Shown: piece after piece, positions 57,206-63,837 of the stretch | Layout of the letters: each line of letters begins with the position of its first letter | Position numbering within the stretch: the stretch's first letter is position 1 | NCBI RefSeq assembly: GCF_007751035.1 | Contig: NZ_CP036433.1 | Span: 62,001 to 126,000 of the forward strand | Source of the DNA: Lignipirellula cremea | GTDB taxonomy: Bacteria > Planctomycetota > Planctomycetia > Pirellulales > Pirellulaceae | Reading direction: 5' to 3' | DNA: 64,000 nucleotides | Position numbers and translations under genes: made by a program | Notes under the pieces: generated by a model | What the model saw: the letters and a program-made list of their open reading frames with translations, nothing else | Databases searched by the model: none | What the model was told of the DNA's origin: nothing

Positions 57206-57331
57206 TTAGCGGCGATGGCAACTGCAGCCGCGTCGCCGACGCTGCCCGTTGGGACGGCCGCCTCCGGCGCCTGACGAACAGGCCCAGCCGACGATCACGA
57301 GAATCACGGCAATGATGATGAGGGTAGTCAG
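57206..57331 (-). CDS. Possible 41-residue membrane peptide overlapping the E1 stop
   Basis: Directly behind the E1 gene, the frame starting at a CTG at 57331 (overlapping the E1 stop codon by one frame) reads a hydrophobic span [18 protein letters not shown] and then a Gly/Arg-rich tail. AGGAAAGGAA lies about six bases upstream. A non-AUG start is needed, so this is tentative. It resembles the next small peptide in layout: a membrane span followed by a basic tail. Confidence 0.3.
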   Translation of the reverse strand: MTTLIIIAVILVIVGWACSSGAGGGRPNGQRRRRGCSCHRR

Positions 57332-58011
57332 AAGAGGTTCCTTTCCTGGGAAGGCAGAGGCGCCACGGTCCACTCGGACGCCAGCAAGTTGAGGGAAGCG
57401 TCGCAGTCGATCGGCAGGCGGCGGAGCCAGCGGGTGAATTGGTGGACCATCAGGCCGGCGGCGATAGCGGCCGTGTAGATAGCGCCGCGAGCCGTGCAGC
57501 GGCCGACCTGAGCCTGCGACGGGGAGAAAAGCGTGGTGGGATAGATGTCGCGGCCCACATCATCCGCCACGCTGAGGATACGAATCGCCTCGCCCAGCAG
57601 GCGTCCGTCGGTCCAGAACCGGCAGCGGTCGCCGGCCGAACGCCAGATGGCCGCCCGGGCGGAAATCGAATCGACGCAGCAGAACACGGCTTCGCCCAAC
57701 TGCAGGGTGGGCCGATAACGATCGGCGATCGTTTCCACGGCAATCGTCGGGTCCAGCTGCCGCAAGGCTTGCGCGGTCGCCTCCACCTTCAGCTGGCCGA
57801 CGTCCCCGGCTTGATACGCTTGCGTTGTGACGTTCGTCCATTCGACCGCGTCGAAATCGATCAGCTGGATTCGCGGGACGCCGAGCGCCGCCAGCTGCCA
57901 GGCGACCTGCCTGCCAATCGCTCCCACGCCAATGACAGAGGCTGTCACACGGCGGAGTGAGTCGCGCGGCGCCAATTCCGCCTGCCGCTCAAAGCGGTTG
58001 CTAGAAATCAT
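57328..58011 (-). CDS. E1-like (ThiF/MoeB-superfamily) ubiquitin-like activating enzyme
   Basis: The protein has 227 residues from the ATG at 58011, which overlaps the end of the JAMM gene by 11 bases. The adenylating Rossmann core shows GVGAIG (residues 28-33), the D-F-D motif at 52-54, N60, the Q-A-G-D-x-G-x-x-K stretch ending at K75, and D114. C172 in [10 protein letters not shown] is the likely thioester cysteine. It is a minimal E1 without a C-terminal ubiquitin-fold domain. It should adenylate the C-terminal glycine of the Ubl encoded three genes upstream and pass it to the E2-like protein. ThiF relatives in thiamine synthesis are excluded by the neighbours. Confidence 0.87.
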   Translation of the reverse strand: MISSNRFERQAELAPRDSLRRVTASVIGVGAIGRQVAWQLAALGVPRIQLIDFDAVEWTNVTTQAYQAGDVGQLKVEATAQALRQLDPTIAVETIADRYRPTLQLGEAVFCCVDSISARAAIWRSAGDRCRFWTDGRLLGEAIRILSVADDVGRDIYPTTLFSPSQAQVGRCTARGAIYTAAIAAGLMVHQFTRWLRRLPIDCDASLNLLASEWTVAPLPSQERNLF

Positions 58012-58678
58012 CCGGTTTATCCTCCTCAAAATGGAAAGGTAAATCTTCGAAGAAGCCGTCCCGCCACAGGTCGCGGTCATGGCGTTGGCGCGGCAGCTGC
58101 GCGGTTTCATCAACGACGTTGTCGACGTACTGCTGGCGCCAGGCCGCCTCATCGGAACCGGCAAACGGTCGGGTGAAATCGGTTTCGACAGGCAGCAGCA
58201 GCGAGCCGCCTGGGCCCTGGTTGAACTGCAGTCGGGCGTACGTTTCGCCGCCTTGGGCCAGGATGAACATCACCGCCCAGTCGGCCTGGCCGAAACAGCG
58301 GGCGAACGTCTGTTCATCGGTCCAGCTGGGCTGGGCCGAATCGCCGGGATGGGTGTGCAGCCAGATGCGGCCGAACTGCTGCGGCTGGCGGCCCGCGTCG
58401 ACTTGTTGATCGAAGAAGTCGGCGACCGCCATGTCGTCGAACTTCACGGATGTCGCCGTACAGACCTGACGCACAAGCACGATCTCTTCGACCCGCAGCA
58501 AGTTGTCTTCCGCCGTCACCCCGAAACCGCCGACCTCCGTTTCGCCCTGGTCGCGCAAGTAGAGCAGTTGGGCCCAGGCAAAGGGCGAGAAACGCAGCGC
58601 TGAAGTGGGGGCGCGGCGACGACGCTGAGGTTGTTTGGCCAAACGATGACGGCTGCGTTTACGTGGAACAGGGGACAT
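58001..58678 (-). CDS. JAB/JAMM metallo-isopeptidase (Ubl processing/deconjugation)
   Basis: The protein has 225 residues with an exact JAMM motif: E48 (TEVGG), H108-x-H110, S118 and D121 ([17 protein letters not shown]), the zinc ligands and catalytic residues of JAB peptidases. The N-terminus is strongly basic ([18 protein letters not shown]), unusual for the family. It overlaps the E2-RING gene by 20 bases and the E1 gene by 11, so all three are coupled. Likely roles are trimming the Ubl after glycine and removing it from targets. Location is cytoplasmic. Confidence 0.9.
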   Translation of the reverse strand: MSPVPRKRSRHRLAKQPQRRRRAPTSALRFSPFAWAQLLYLRDQGETEVGGFGVTAEDNLLRVEEIVLVRQVCTATSVKFDDMAVADFFDQQVDAGRQPQQFGRIWLHTHPGDSAQPSWTDEQTFARCFGQADWAVMFILAQGGETYARLQFNQGPGGSLLLPVETDFTRPFAGSDEAAWRQQYVDNVVDETAQLPRQRHDRDLWRDGFFEDLPFHFEEDKPDDF

Positions 58679-59579
58679 CAGTTAAACACTCCTGGCAGAG
58701 GTGAGGGCCGCGAACGGCCGGGGTGGAGAGGCAGTCGTAGCAAGCCGGTTCCTCGCAGCCTTGGCACTTCGAGGCGCAGCCGTTGCACAGTTCTTTGCCG
58801 CACACGCGACAGCTGCGCGAGCAATCGTTGCAGAGCTGGGTGTCGCAGCACTCGCACAGCACGCCTTCGTCTTCCAGGACGATCTCGCTGCAGTCGCGAC
58901 ATTCGACGCCCTGCCAACGGGCCAGCGGGATATAAGCGCTGCCCGAGTTGTAGGTTTCGAGCACTTGCCGCACGATCAGAAAGAAATCGAACAACCGGCC
59001 TTGTTGCAGCGCCAGCTGAATCGGCCGGTGGCCAGCGCCTTCGCAGAGCTCCTGGTTCTGCACATGCGGATGTGTCGTCTCGTCGCTGACGCCTGCCGGA
59101 TGCGGGTCCAGGGCGACGACGTCATAACGGGCCCGATCGCCGAGATCAGTCCAGTCCAGCTCGATCGAAAACGGCCCCAGATAGATTCCCTGCAGTTCGA
59201 TCGGATTGGTGGCGACTTTCAGCTGCCGTTGCTGGAGATTCAGTTCGACCGAGGAAAACTCCTGTTCGAGCGCTGCCAGGTCCTCGTAGATCCGCCGCTG
59301 GCAAGGCGGCAGGGACTTGGGTTTCGGCGCTAAATCGCTGAGGGTTTCGTTGATCCGGGCGTTCAGGCAACGCAGTTTCACCGCCAACGGCTCGCGCAAC
59401 TTTTGACGCGCGTTGCGCCAGCCACGGTCTTCGGCTTTTTGCATCAGCCGGGAGAGTCGCACGCATTCCTCCCACCGTCTATCCGGCAGCGTGGAATCCG
59501 GCGGAGGTTCGAGTTCGAGCAGTTGCTCGTAGATACTGGCGGCCGCCCTGAAAAGCAGGCGCCGGGAACGGTCTTGCAT
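58659..59579 (-). CDS. E2-like conjugating domain fused to tandem RING/B-box-like zinc repeats
   Basis: The protein has 306 residues. Residues 1-90 are helical. Residues about 90-222 resemble an E2 (UBC/RWD) fold: beta strands followed by the catalytic-like [12 protein letters not shown], with H170-P171 and C179 spaced as HPN and the active cysteine are in E2 enzymes, and then two helices ([17 protein letters not shown]). From residue 226 it is a cysteine-rich module: C227/C230, three exact 15-residue repeats of C-x2-C-x4-C-x2-C-x3 (C242-S256, C257-K271, C272-T286), and C295/C298. This is probably an E3-like treble-clef array. The ATG at 59579 follows AGGAGG. No known single family fits the whole protein. 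Confidence 0.75.
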   Translation of the reverse strand: MQDRSRRLLFRAAASIYEQLLELEPPPDSTLPDRRWEECVRLSRLMQKAEDRGWRNARQKLREPLAVKLRCLNARINETLSDLAPKPKSLPPCQRRIYEDLAALEQEFSSVELNLQQRQLKVATNPIELQGIYLGPFSIELDWTDLGDRARYDVVALDPHPAGVSDETTHPHVQNQELCEGAGHRPIQLALQQGRLFDFFLIVRQVLETYNSGSAYIPLARWQGVECRDCSEIVLEDEGVLCECCDTQLCNDCSRSCRVCGKELCNGCASKCQGCEEPACYDCLSTPAVRGPHLCQECLTDVPCST

Positions 59580-59604
59580 CGACTTCGCCTCCTGTACGAA
59601 GAAA

Positions 59605-59644
59605 GGCAGGGAGATGGCCGGCGCGAGCCGACCATCTCCCTGCC
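59605..59644 (-). promoter_or_regulatory. Stable hairpin between the Ubl and E2-RING genes (possible attenuator)
   Basis: A 13-bp perfect stem (GGCAGGGAGATGG with its complement) encloses a further CGGC/GCCG stem with a four-base loop. It sits between the Ubl stop and the E2 ribosome site. On the transcript it is followed by the weak U-tract TTTCTTC. It could reduce downstream expression or protect the Ubl mRNA end, giving more Ubl than enzymes. Confidence 0.6.
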
Positions 59645-59663
59645 AGCGGATGAGAAATTTCTG

Positions 59664-59888
59664 CTACGCCGCGGCGCCTTCGATCTTCACCGGGGTGAAG
59701 CTGATGCGATCGCCTTCCTGCAGGAGCTGATCACACGGCGCCGGCAGTCGATTGACGCGAATGAGATAGTCTTGCGGTCGGGGCGAGCGGGTTTGCTCTT
59801 CAAACAGCTGCTGCACGGTCGTGCCTTCGGGAATGTCGCGGTAGTCGGCAAAACCGCCGCCGTCGCAATTGATGACAAGAATACGCAT
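59664..59888 (-). CDS. Ubiquitin-like beta-grasp protein (MoaD/ThiS-like) with EGAAA C-terminus
   Basis: The protein has 74 residues from the ATG at 59888, which follows CAGGAAA. The beta-grasp pattern of MoaD/ThiS is clear: [10 protein letters not shown], the helix [10 protein letters not shown], and [20 protein letters not shown] leading to the final strand. The C-terminus is VKIEGAAA: a single glycine (G71) plus three alanines instead of GG. Removal of the alanines, probably by the JAMM enzyme, would expose a glycine for E1 activation. The gene is directly upstream of the E2, JAMM and E1 genes. A sulfur-carrier role is less likely because no thiamine or molybdopterin genes are near. Confidence 0.85.
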   Translation of the reverse strand: MRILVINCDGGGFADYRDIPEGTTVQQLFEEQTRSPRPQDYLIRVNRLPAPCDQLLQEGDRISFTPVKIEGAAA

Positions 59889-60010
59889 GGGATGTTTCCT
59901 GGGGTTCGAGTCGGGAAGAGGAGGAAAGACGTGGGGGCGGCGCGGCGCAACGCGAGAGCGAACCTGCCTTCGGCCGCGCAGTTGTCCGCCGCGGATCTGG
60001 CGACGGTCGA

Positions 60011-60265
60011 TCAGGCAGGGCATGGCGCGGCCGTCTCCCGATCGAGCGGCGGCGTGCCGGCCGGCTCGTCGTCCTGAAAGGCGGCTTCGTTTTCGCGCCG
60101 CGCCGCTTCGGCCAGGTCCCAGTCGAGCACGTAGGGACCGAGCACATCGGAGTCGGGATCGACATCGTCCAGCGGTCCGTCGAGCAGAAACCCCAGGCGT
60201 TTGATCGTGCTGATCGATTCGCCGGTGGCGAGGGCGACGGCCCGGTTGAGGTCGGCTTGTCTCAT
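60011..60265 (-). CDS. 84-residue protein, possible HTH-like N-terminus
   Basis: The protein starts [20 protein letters not shown] and has a compact helix-turn-helix-like first 35 residues ([18 protein letters not shown]), then an acidic, low-complexity tail. The ATG at 60265 has an AGGG site nine bases upstream. It is the first gene after the terminator at 60291-60334 and precedes the Ubl gene, so it may be a regulator or accessory of the Ubl operon. I recognise no named family. Confidence 0.55.
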   Translation of the reverse strand: MRQADLNRAVALATGESISTIKRLGFLLDGPLDDVDPDSDVLGPYVLDWDLAEAARRENEAAFQDDEPAGTPPLDRETAAPCPA

Positions 60266-60290
60266 AGAAATAACCCTGTTTCATAAGTGG

Positions 60291-60334
60291 AAAACAAAAA
60301 AAGCCCCGGCCGCGCAAACCAGCGCGGCCGGGGC
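60291..60334 (-). terminator. Intrinsic terminator splitting the minus-strand block
   Basis: A perfect 13-bp GC-rich stem (GCCCCGGCCGCGC at 60303-60315 and its complement at 60322-60334, loop AAACCA) is followed on the minus strand by TTTTTTTGTTTT. It ends transcription of the AAA/316-aa/77-aa genes before the Ubl operon. A promoter for the Ubl operon must therefore lie nearby, or readthrough is regulated. Confidence 0.88.
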
Positions 60335-60384
60335 AAAACAAGAGCTTCGAGAAATTAACAGGAAGCGGTCAGGACGGACTTGCG

Positions 60385-60618
60385 CTAAAGCCAGTTCGTT
60401 TCCAGCCACTTTCTTTCGGCGGTGAGAGCCGCGCTGCGCAGTTCAAACGGCCCCAGGATGGGACCGTCGACGGGCGAAAGGTCAGCGATCCATTGACCGC
60501 TCGCGTTCGGTTCGACGTACGACGCACGTGCGATCACGAGCTGACCGAACGCGTGCAGATCGAGCTCTTCGCCATAGAGGCAGCGCAGGGCGCCGCCGGG
60601 TTCAATGACAATCTGCAT
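60385..60618 (-). CDS. Conserved-looking 77-residue protein
   Basis: The ATG at 60618 follows GAGGTAG and lies four bases after the stop of the 316-residue gene, so both are translated together. The sequence is compact and alpha/beta (MQIVIEPGGALRCLYGEELD, WIADLSPVDGPILGPF), with an aromatic C-terminus (ERKWLETNWL). I do not recognise a family, but the tight packing and ribosome site make it a real gene of the cluster. Confidence 0.65.
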   Translation of the reverse strand: MQIVIEPGGALRCLYGEELDLHAFGQLVIARASYVEPNASGQWIADLSPVDGPILGPFELRSAALTAERKWLETNWL

Positions 60619-60622
60619 GCGG

Positions 60623-61573
60623 CTACCTCGGCCGACGCAGGATGGCGCGGCGGGGGCGATCAACGAGCAGCGTATCGAGCGAGTTCTGCACGTTCTGCAG
60701 CTCGCCTGCGACTTGCTGGCGGAGCGAAAGGCTGTCGCGCAATTGCTGCGGTTCGACGCCGCGGACGACTTGCTGGGCCTGGTCGACGAGTTCGTCGAGC
60801 TGTTCATTCGAGCGCACGTTGAGCGCCCGAAAACGTTCGAAGAACTCCGTCAAGTTGGAGACGGTCGAATCGCGAAACGTCTTCGGCTTGCCGTCGGTTT
60901 GACCGCTGAGGCGTTCGGCCAGACGCTCCACCAGTTTGGCGAGTTCTTCGGTAAAGGCGGTTTCCGCCAGCATGACGGCTTCATCGAAGCGGGCCGCCAC
61001 GCGGCGGGCTTCCGCCTCATACATCTGCGGACTCAAGCGGCGCAAATAGTCGGGCGGCTCCACACTGGGAAAGTCCCACTGCATGTCGAACAGACCCGAA
61101 AGTGCGGCCGGGTAATCGGCTTCGTTATACAGTTCGCCCAGGCGCCGCTGGGCGGCCGCTTTGAGCTGGCTGAAATGCTCTTCCAGCCCAACCACCGCTT
61201 CTCGCAATTCGTCTTTCAGCGATGTGAGTTGCACGTCAATCAGCGCCAGATTGCCATGCTTGATGAGGCGGATGCCGGGCTCGGGATACGGCAGCGACAG
61301 GGCTTTCCAGAGTTGCACGGCCCTGCCGCGGACGGCGGTCACCGCTTTGTAGCGCGGGTTGCTGGTGTCGATCAGCTTTTTGCCGGCGGAGAGAAAGTCG
61401 CCTTCGGCGCCGAAAGCTTCGGCCGCTTGCGATTTCTGCTGGGCCGAGAGCGTTTTGCGAACGCCCCACCAGGTAAACGACAGCCGCAAGGCGGCCATTG
61501 TCGTCCGCAATTGTTGGGCGGCGGAAGCGCGCACGGCGCTGTCCGTCTCCGGTTCTTCGAGCAGCGTGCTCAT
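60623..61573 (-). CDS. 316-residue helical protein of unknown function
   Basis: The ATG at 61573 has an AAGGAAA site and follows the AAA+ gene by 46 bases. The protein is almost all alpha-helix, with amphipathic heptad-like stretches around residues 115-150, 190-230 and 265-300, and conserved-looking segments SFTWWGVRKTLS, MQWDFPSVEPPDYLRRLSP and FERFRALNVRSNEQLDEL. The C-terminus is basic (DRPRRAILRRPR). It could be an adaptor or substrate-binding partner of the AAA+ ATPase. No signal peptide or membrane span is seen. Confidence 0.7.
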   Translation of the reverse strand: MSTLLEEPETDSAVRASAAQQLRTTMAALRLSFTWWGVRKTLSAQQKSQAAEAFGAEGDFLSAGKKLIDTSNPRYKAVTAVRGRAVQLWKALSLPYPEPGIRLIKHGNLALIDVQLTSLKDELREAVVGLEEHFSQLKAAAQRRLGELYNEADYPAALSGLFDMQWDFPSVEPPDYLRRLSPQMYEAEARRVAARFDEAVMLAETAFTEELAKLVERLAERLSGQTDGKPKTFRDSTVSNLTEFFERFRALNVRSNEQLDELVDQAQQVVRGVEPQQLRDSLSLRQQVAGELQNVQNSLDTLLVDRPRRAILRRPR

Positions 61574-61619
61574 CGCTCATTTCCTTTCAAGGACGGGGGG
61601 AAGTTAGAAACGGCCGTCG

Positions 61620-63113
61620 CTAGTTTTGCGACGGGTTACGATTAACGCGGCGACGCGCGCTGCTCTTCGGCGGGTGATGCTGGTACAGGCCCGGCTGGTT
61701 CGCCGCCAGACAGCGGCCGCCCGCCCAGACGCGCAGCCGCTCCACCGCTTCGGCCGCCGTGACGGCGACCGGCACGACGTTCTGCGCCGCTTGCACCAGC
61801 GGCAGGTCGAGCAGCGCGGCCAAGCGGCAACAACTCTTGATCTCCGCGCCGGTGAACTGCGCGTCGTCAGGCAGCGGTTGCTCGCGCTCGAGCTGGTAGT
61901 CGTCGAGATACAGTCGCCAGATGGCGTCCTTCTCGGCGCGACTGGGGAGGTCAAGAAAGAAGACCGCGTCAAAGCGGCCAGCCCGACTGAATTCGGGCGG
62001 CAGACGCGAGACGTCATTCGCCGTCACGACCACATAAACGTCCGCCGTGCGGTCATTCAGCCAGGACAAAAAACTTCCAAACATGCGGGCCGAGACGCCG
62101 GAATCGGTTTGCCCCGAACTGGCCAAACCGGCGAACGCCTTTTCGACCTCATCCACCATCACCACACACGGCGCCATCGCTTCGATGGTGCGGATCGCTT
62201 GCCGGGTCCGCTCTTCGGTTTGCCCGACCAGGGAGCCCAGGAGGGAACCGACATCGAGCATCAGAACCGGCCGGCCCGTTTCGCGCCCGAGGCATTTGCA
62301 GAACTGGCTTTTGCCGCAGCCCGGCGGCGACAGCAACAGCACGCCGCGCGCCTGCTTGCGGGGGTTGTCGCGGCACGGATGCAGCAGCGAGCGTTTACAG
62401 AACGCCTTCAAGGCGGCCAAGCCACCCAGCGAGGAAAAGTCTTCGCCGCCCTGATACAGTTCCAGCAGGCCCGTCTTCTTGAGTGTTTGCGTTTTCACAT
62501 CCCAGATGGCGCCTGGGCACAGCCTGGCCGAACGCACCAGCGACAGGCTAAAGGCGTTCTCGGCCTCGTAGCGGGTCAGTCCAGCGGCCGCGTCCAGCAC
62601 GCGGTCGAGCTCAGATCCTTCCGGTAGTTCGCCCGCTTCGACCGCAATCCCTTGCGCGATCTCGAGCAGTTGTTCCCGGCTAGGCAATTCATGATCGAGG
62701 CAGACGAACAGCTTTTCCAGTTCGGTCGGCAAGTTGATGATGGGCGACAAAATCACGATGAACGTGCGATTCACTTTGCCCAGGAGCACTTGGCGAATGA
62801 GAGCTTGCACGATCTCGGCCGACTGCAGAAAGCGATGGAAATTTTCGAGGACGAGCAGCACGGCGCCATCGCTGGCCGGCAAGGCGCTGAGCGCTCGCAC
62901 GGCGGCCAAAGGATCAGTGCTCGACGCATCGCCGGGCTCACTCTGACCCGGCTGTTGCAGACCGCGATCGATGTTCCAGGTGAGCAGGCGCCAGTTTTCA
63001 GCGCGGCAGAGTTGGGCAATCTCCGTGAGCGCTTCACTCTGTTCCTGGCTTTCGATCCAGATGCCGGGGAAGCAGGCGCGCACGTATTCCGACAGACGCT
63101 CAGCGAGCGACAT
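61620..63113 (-). CDS. Ycf46-like AAA+ ATPase
   Basis: The protein has 497 residues. The N-terminal 200 residues form a degenerate P-loop-like domain as in Ycf46 ([24 protein letters not shown]). The C-terminal AAA+ module has Walker A PPGCGKS (residues 263-269), Walker [12 protein letters not shown] (D321, E322), sensor-1 N366 and a SRAGRFD arginine-finger region as in FtsH/proteasome-type AAA proteins. It should form an ATP-driven ring remodelling proteins. The ATG at 63113 has a CAGGAG site. Its co-directional neighbours DUF2997 and DUF1257 are the partners seen with Ycf46 in cyanobacteria. It could act on Ubl-modified proteins; that is inference. Confidence 0.85.
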   Translation of the reverse strand: MSLAERLSEYVRACFPGIWIESQEQSEALTEIAQLCRAENWRLLTWNIDRGLQQPGQSEPGDASSTDPLAAVRALSALPASDGAVLLVLENFHRFLQSAEIVQALIRQVLLGKVNRTFIVILSPIINLPTELEKLFVCLDHELPSREQLLEIAQGIAVEAGELPEGSELDRVLDAAAGLTRYEAENAFSLSLVRSARLCPGAIWDVKTQTLKKTGLLELYQGGEDFSSLGGLAALKAFCKRSLLHPCRDNPRKQARGVLLLSPPGCGKSQFCKCLGRETGRPVLMLDVGSLLGSLVGQTEERTRQAIRTIEAMAPCVVMVDEVEKAFAGLASSGQTDSGVSARMFGSFLSWLNDRTADVYVVVTANDVSRLPPEFSRAGRFDAVFFLDLPSRAEKDAIWRLYLDDYQLEREQPLPDDAQFTGAEIKSCCRLAALLDLPLVQAAQNVVPVAVTAAEAVERLRVWAGGRCLAANQPGLYQHHPPKSSARRRVNRNPSQN

Positions 63114-63151
63114 AAGAGACTCCTGAAAGGATGGACTTTGGGGGAATAAAC

Positions 63152-63194
63152 CGCAAACCCAGCAAGGTTTGCGATCGCCTCCAGAACAGAGGCG
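63152..63194 (-). promoter_or_regulatory. Two tandem hairpins between the DUF2997 and AAA+ genes
   Basis: CGCAAACC/GGTTTGCG (63152-63173) and CGCCTC/GAGGCG (63176-63194) are adjacent inverted repeats in the 113-base gap. No U-tract follows, so they are more likely RNA processing or translation-control structures than a terminator. Confidence 0.35.
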
Positions 63195-63226
63195 GAAGCC
63201 GCGTCGGCGGACGCGAGCGGAGCGAG

Positions 63227-63427
63227 CTAACAGCCTTCGTTCAGGCGTTGCTCGTGGGAGCTGGTCGCATGAAATTCGCTGGTGAGCTGTTCGCTCGCTC
63301 GCTGGCCCAGCGCCTGTTCCAGAAAGGCGCTCGCTTCACGGCATGTCGCGCCGTGAAAGCCTTGGGTTTCGACACGCGTTTCGCCGGTAGGGGAAACGAT
63401 GACATCAATAATACGGGGGATTGTCAT
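63227..63427 (-). CDS. DUF2997 protein
   Basis: The protein has 66 residues from the ATG at 63427, which overlaps the DUF1257 stop (ATGA). The family pattern is clear: IDVIVSPTGETRVETQGFHG followed by CREASAFLEQALG. DUF2997 proteins are short, of unknown function, and typically encoded beside DUF1257 in cyanobacteria; here the same pair precedes a Ycf46-like ATPase. A role as an ATPase adaptor is a guess. Confidence 0.85.
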   Translation of the reverse strand: MTIPRIIDVIVSPTGETRVETQGFHGATCREASAFLEQALGQRASEQLTSEFHATSSHEQRLNEGC

Positions 63428-63792
63428 ACGGCGGCTCCGACCTGGAGGGACAGTTTGATCGAACCGTCCGCCAGGGCTTGCTCGGTCACGGAATACCCTT
63501 TCTTGCGAGCTTCCAGACGAGTTTTTTCGACGCTGTACATTTGCAGCAGGCGGTCCAACTCGCATTGCTCGCCCCACCTGCCGCTAAAGTTGTCGTACTG
63601 CAATTGGCCGCTAGTCAAGTCGCAGACGACCGGGTAACGCCAACTCGGTAGTTCAACGCCGAGCCCGGTCGCCGCGGCGCCAAATAGCTGAAACACGCCT
63701 TGCTTCGGTTCGGGTAATTTCAATCGCGAGCAAGCGGCGATCACCGCTGCGGCGTCGCGCACTTCGGTTTGAATTTGAACAATGTGGGACAA
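63424..63792 (-). CDS. DUF1257 (Ycf35-like) protein
   Basis: The protein has 122 residues. It begins MSHIVQIQTEVRDAAAVIAA and shows the DUF1257/Ycf35 pattern: an aromatic core (WRYPVVCDLTSGQLQYDNF, GRWGEQCELDRLLQMYSVEK) and a C-terminal ADGSIKLSLQVG strand. Ycf35 is known from plastid genomes of red algae and from cyanobacteria, with unknown function. It is coupled to DUF2997 by a four-base overlap. Confidence 0.88.
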   Translation of the reverse strand: MSHIVQIQTEVRDAAAVIAACSRLKLPEPKQGVFQLFGAAATGLGVELPSWRYPVVCDLTSGQLQYDNFSGRWGEQCELDRLLQMYSVEKTRLEARKKGYSVTEQALADGSIKLSLQVGAAV

Positions 63793-63837
63793 ATTTCGGG
63801 ACTCCTCTAAAGGGAAAGGAAGAACTTGGCAAGGAAC

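Noticed and set aside
57328-58678. PRTRC plasmid system (which also has JAB and ThiF proteins)
   Set aside because: The ParB-like and other PRTRC proteins are not seen, and an E2-zinc fusion plus Ycf46/DUF1257/DUF2997 are not the usual PRTRC set that I know.
57328-59888. Thiamine or molybdopterin sulfur-carrier genes (ThiS/MoaD with ThiF/MoeB)
   Set aside because: No ThiG, ThiE, MoaE or related genes are present, while an E2-like protein and a JAMM peptidase are; the Ubl also lacks the GG terminus.
59664-60341. A longer version of the Ubl with about 150 extra N-terminal residues
   Set aside because: The upstream part of this frame overlaps the 84-residue gene and the terminator and reads arginine-rich low-complexity sequence; the ATG at 59888 has a proper ribosome site and starts exactly at the beta-grasp fold.
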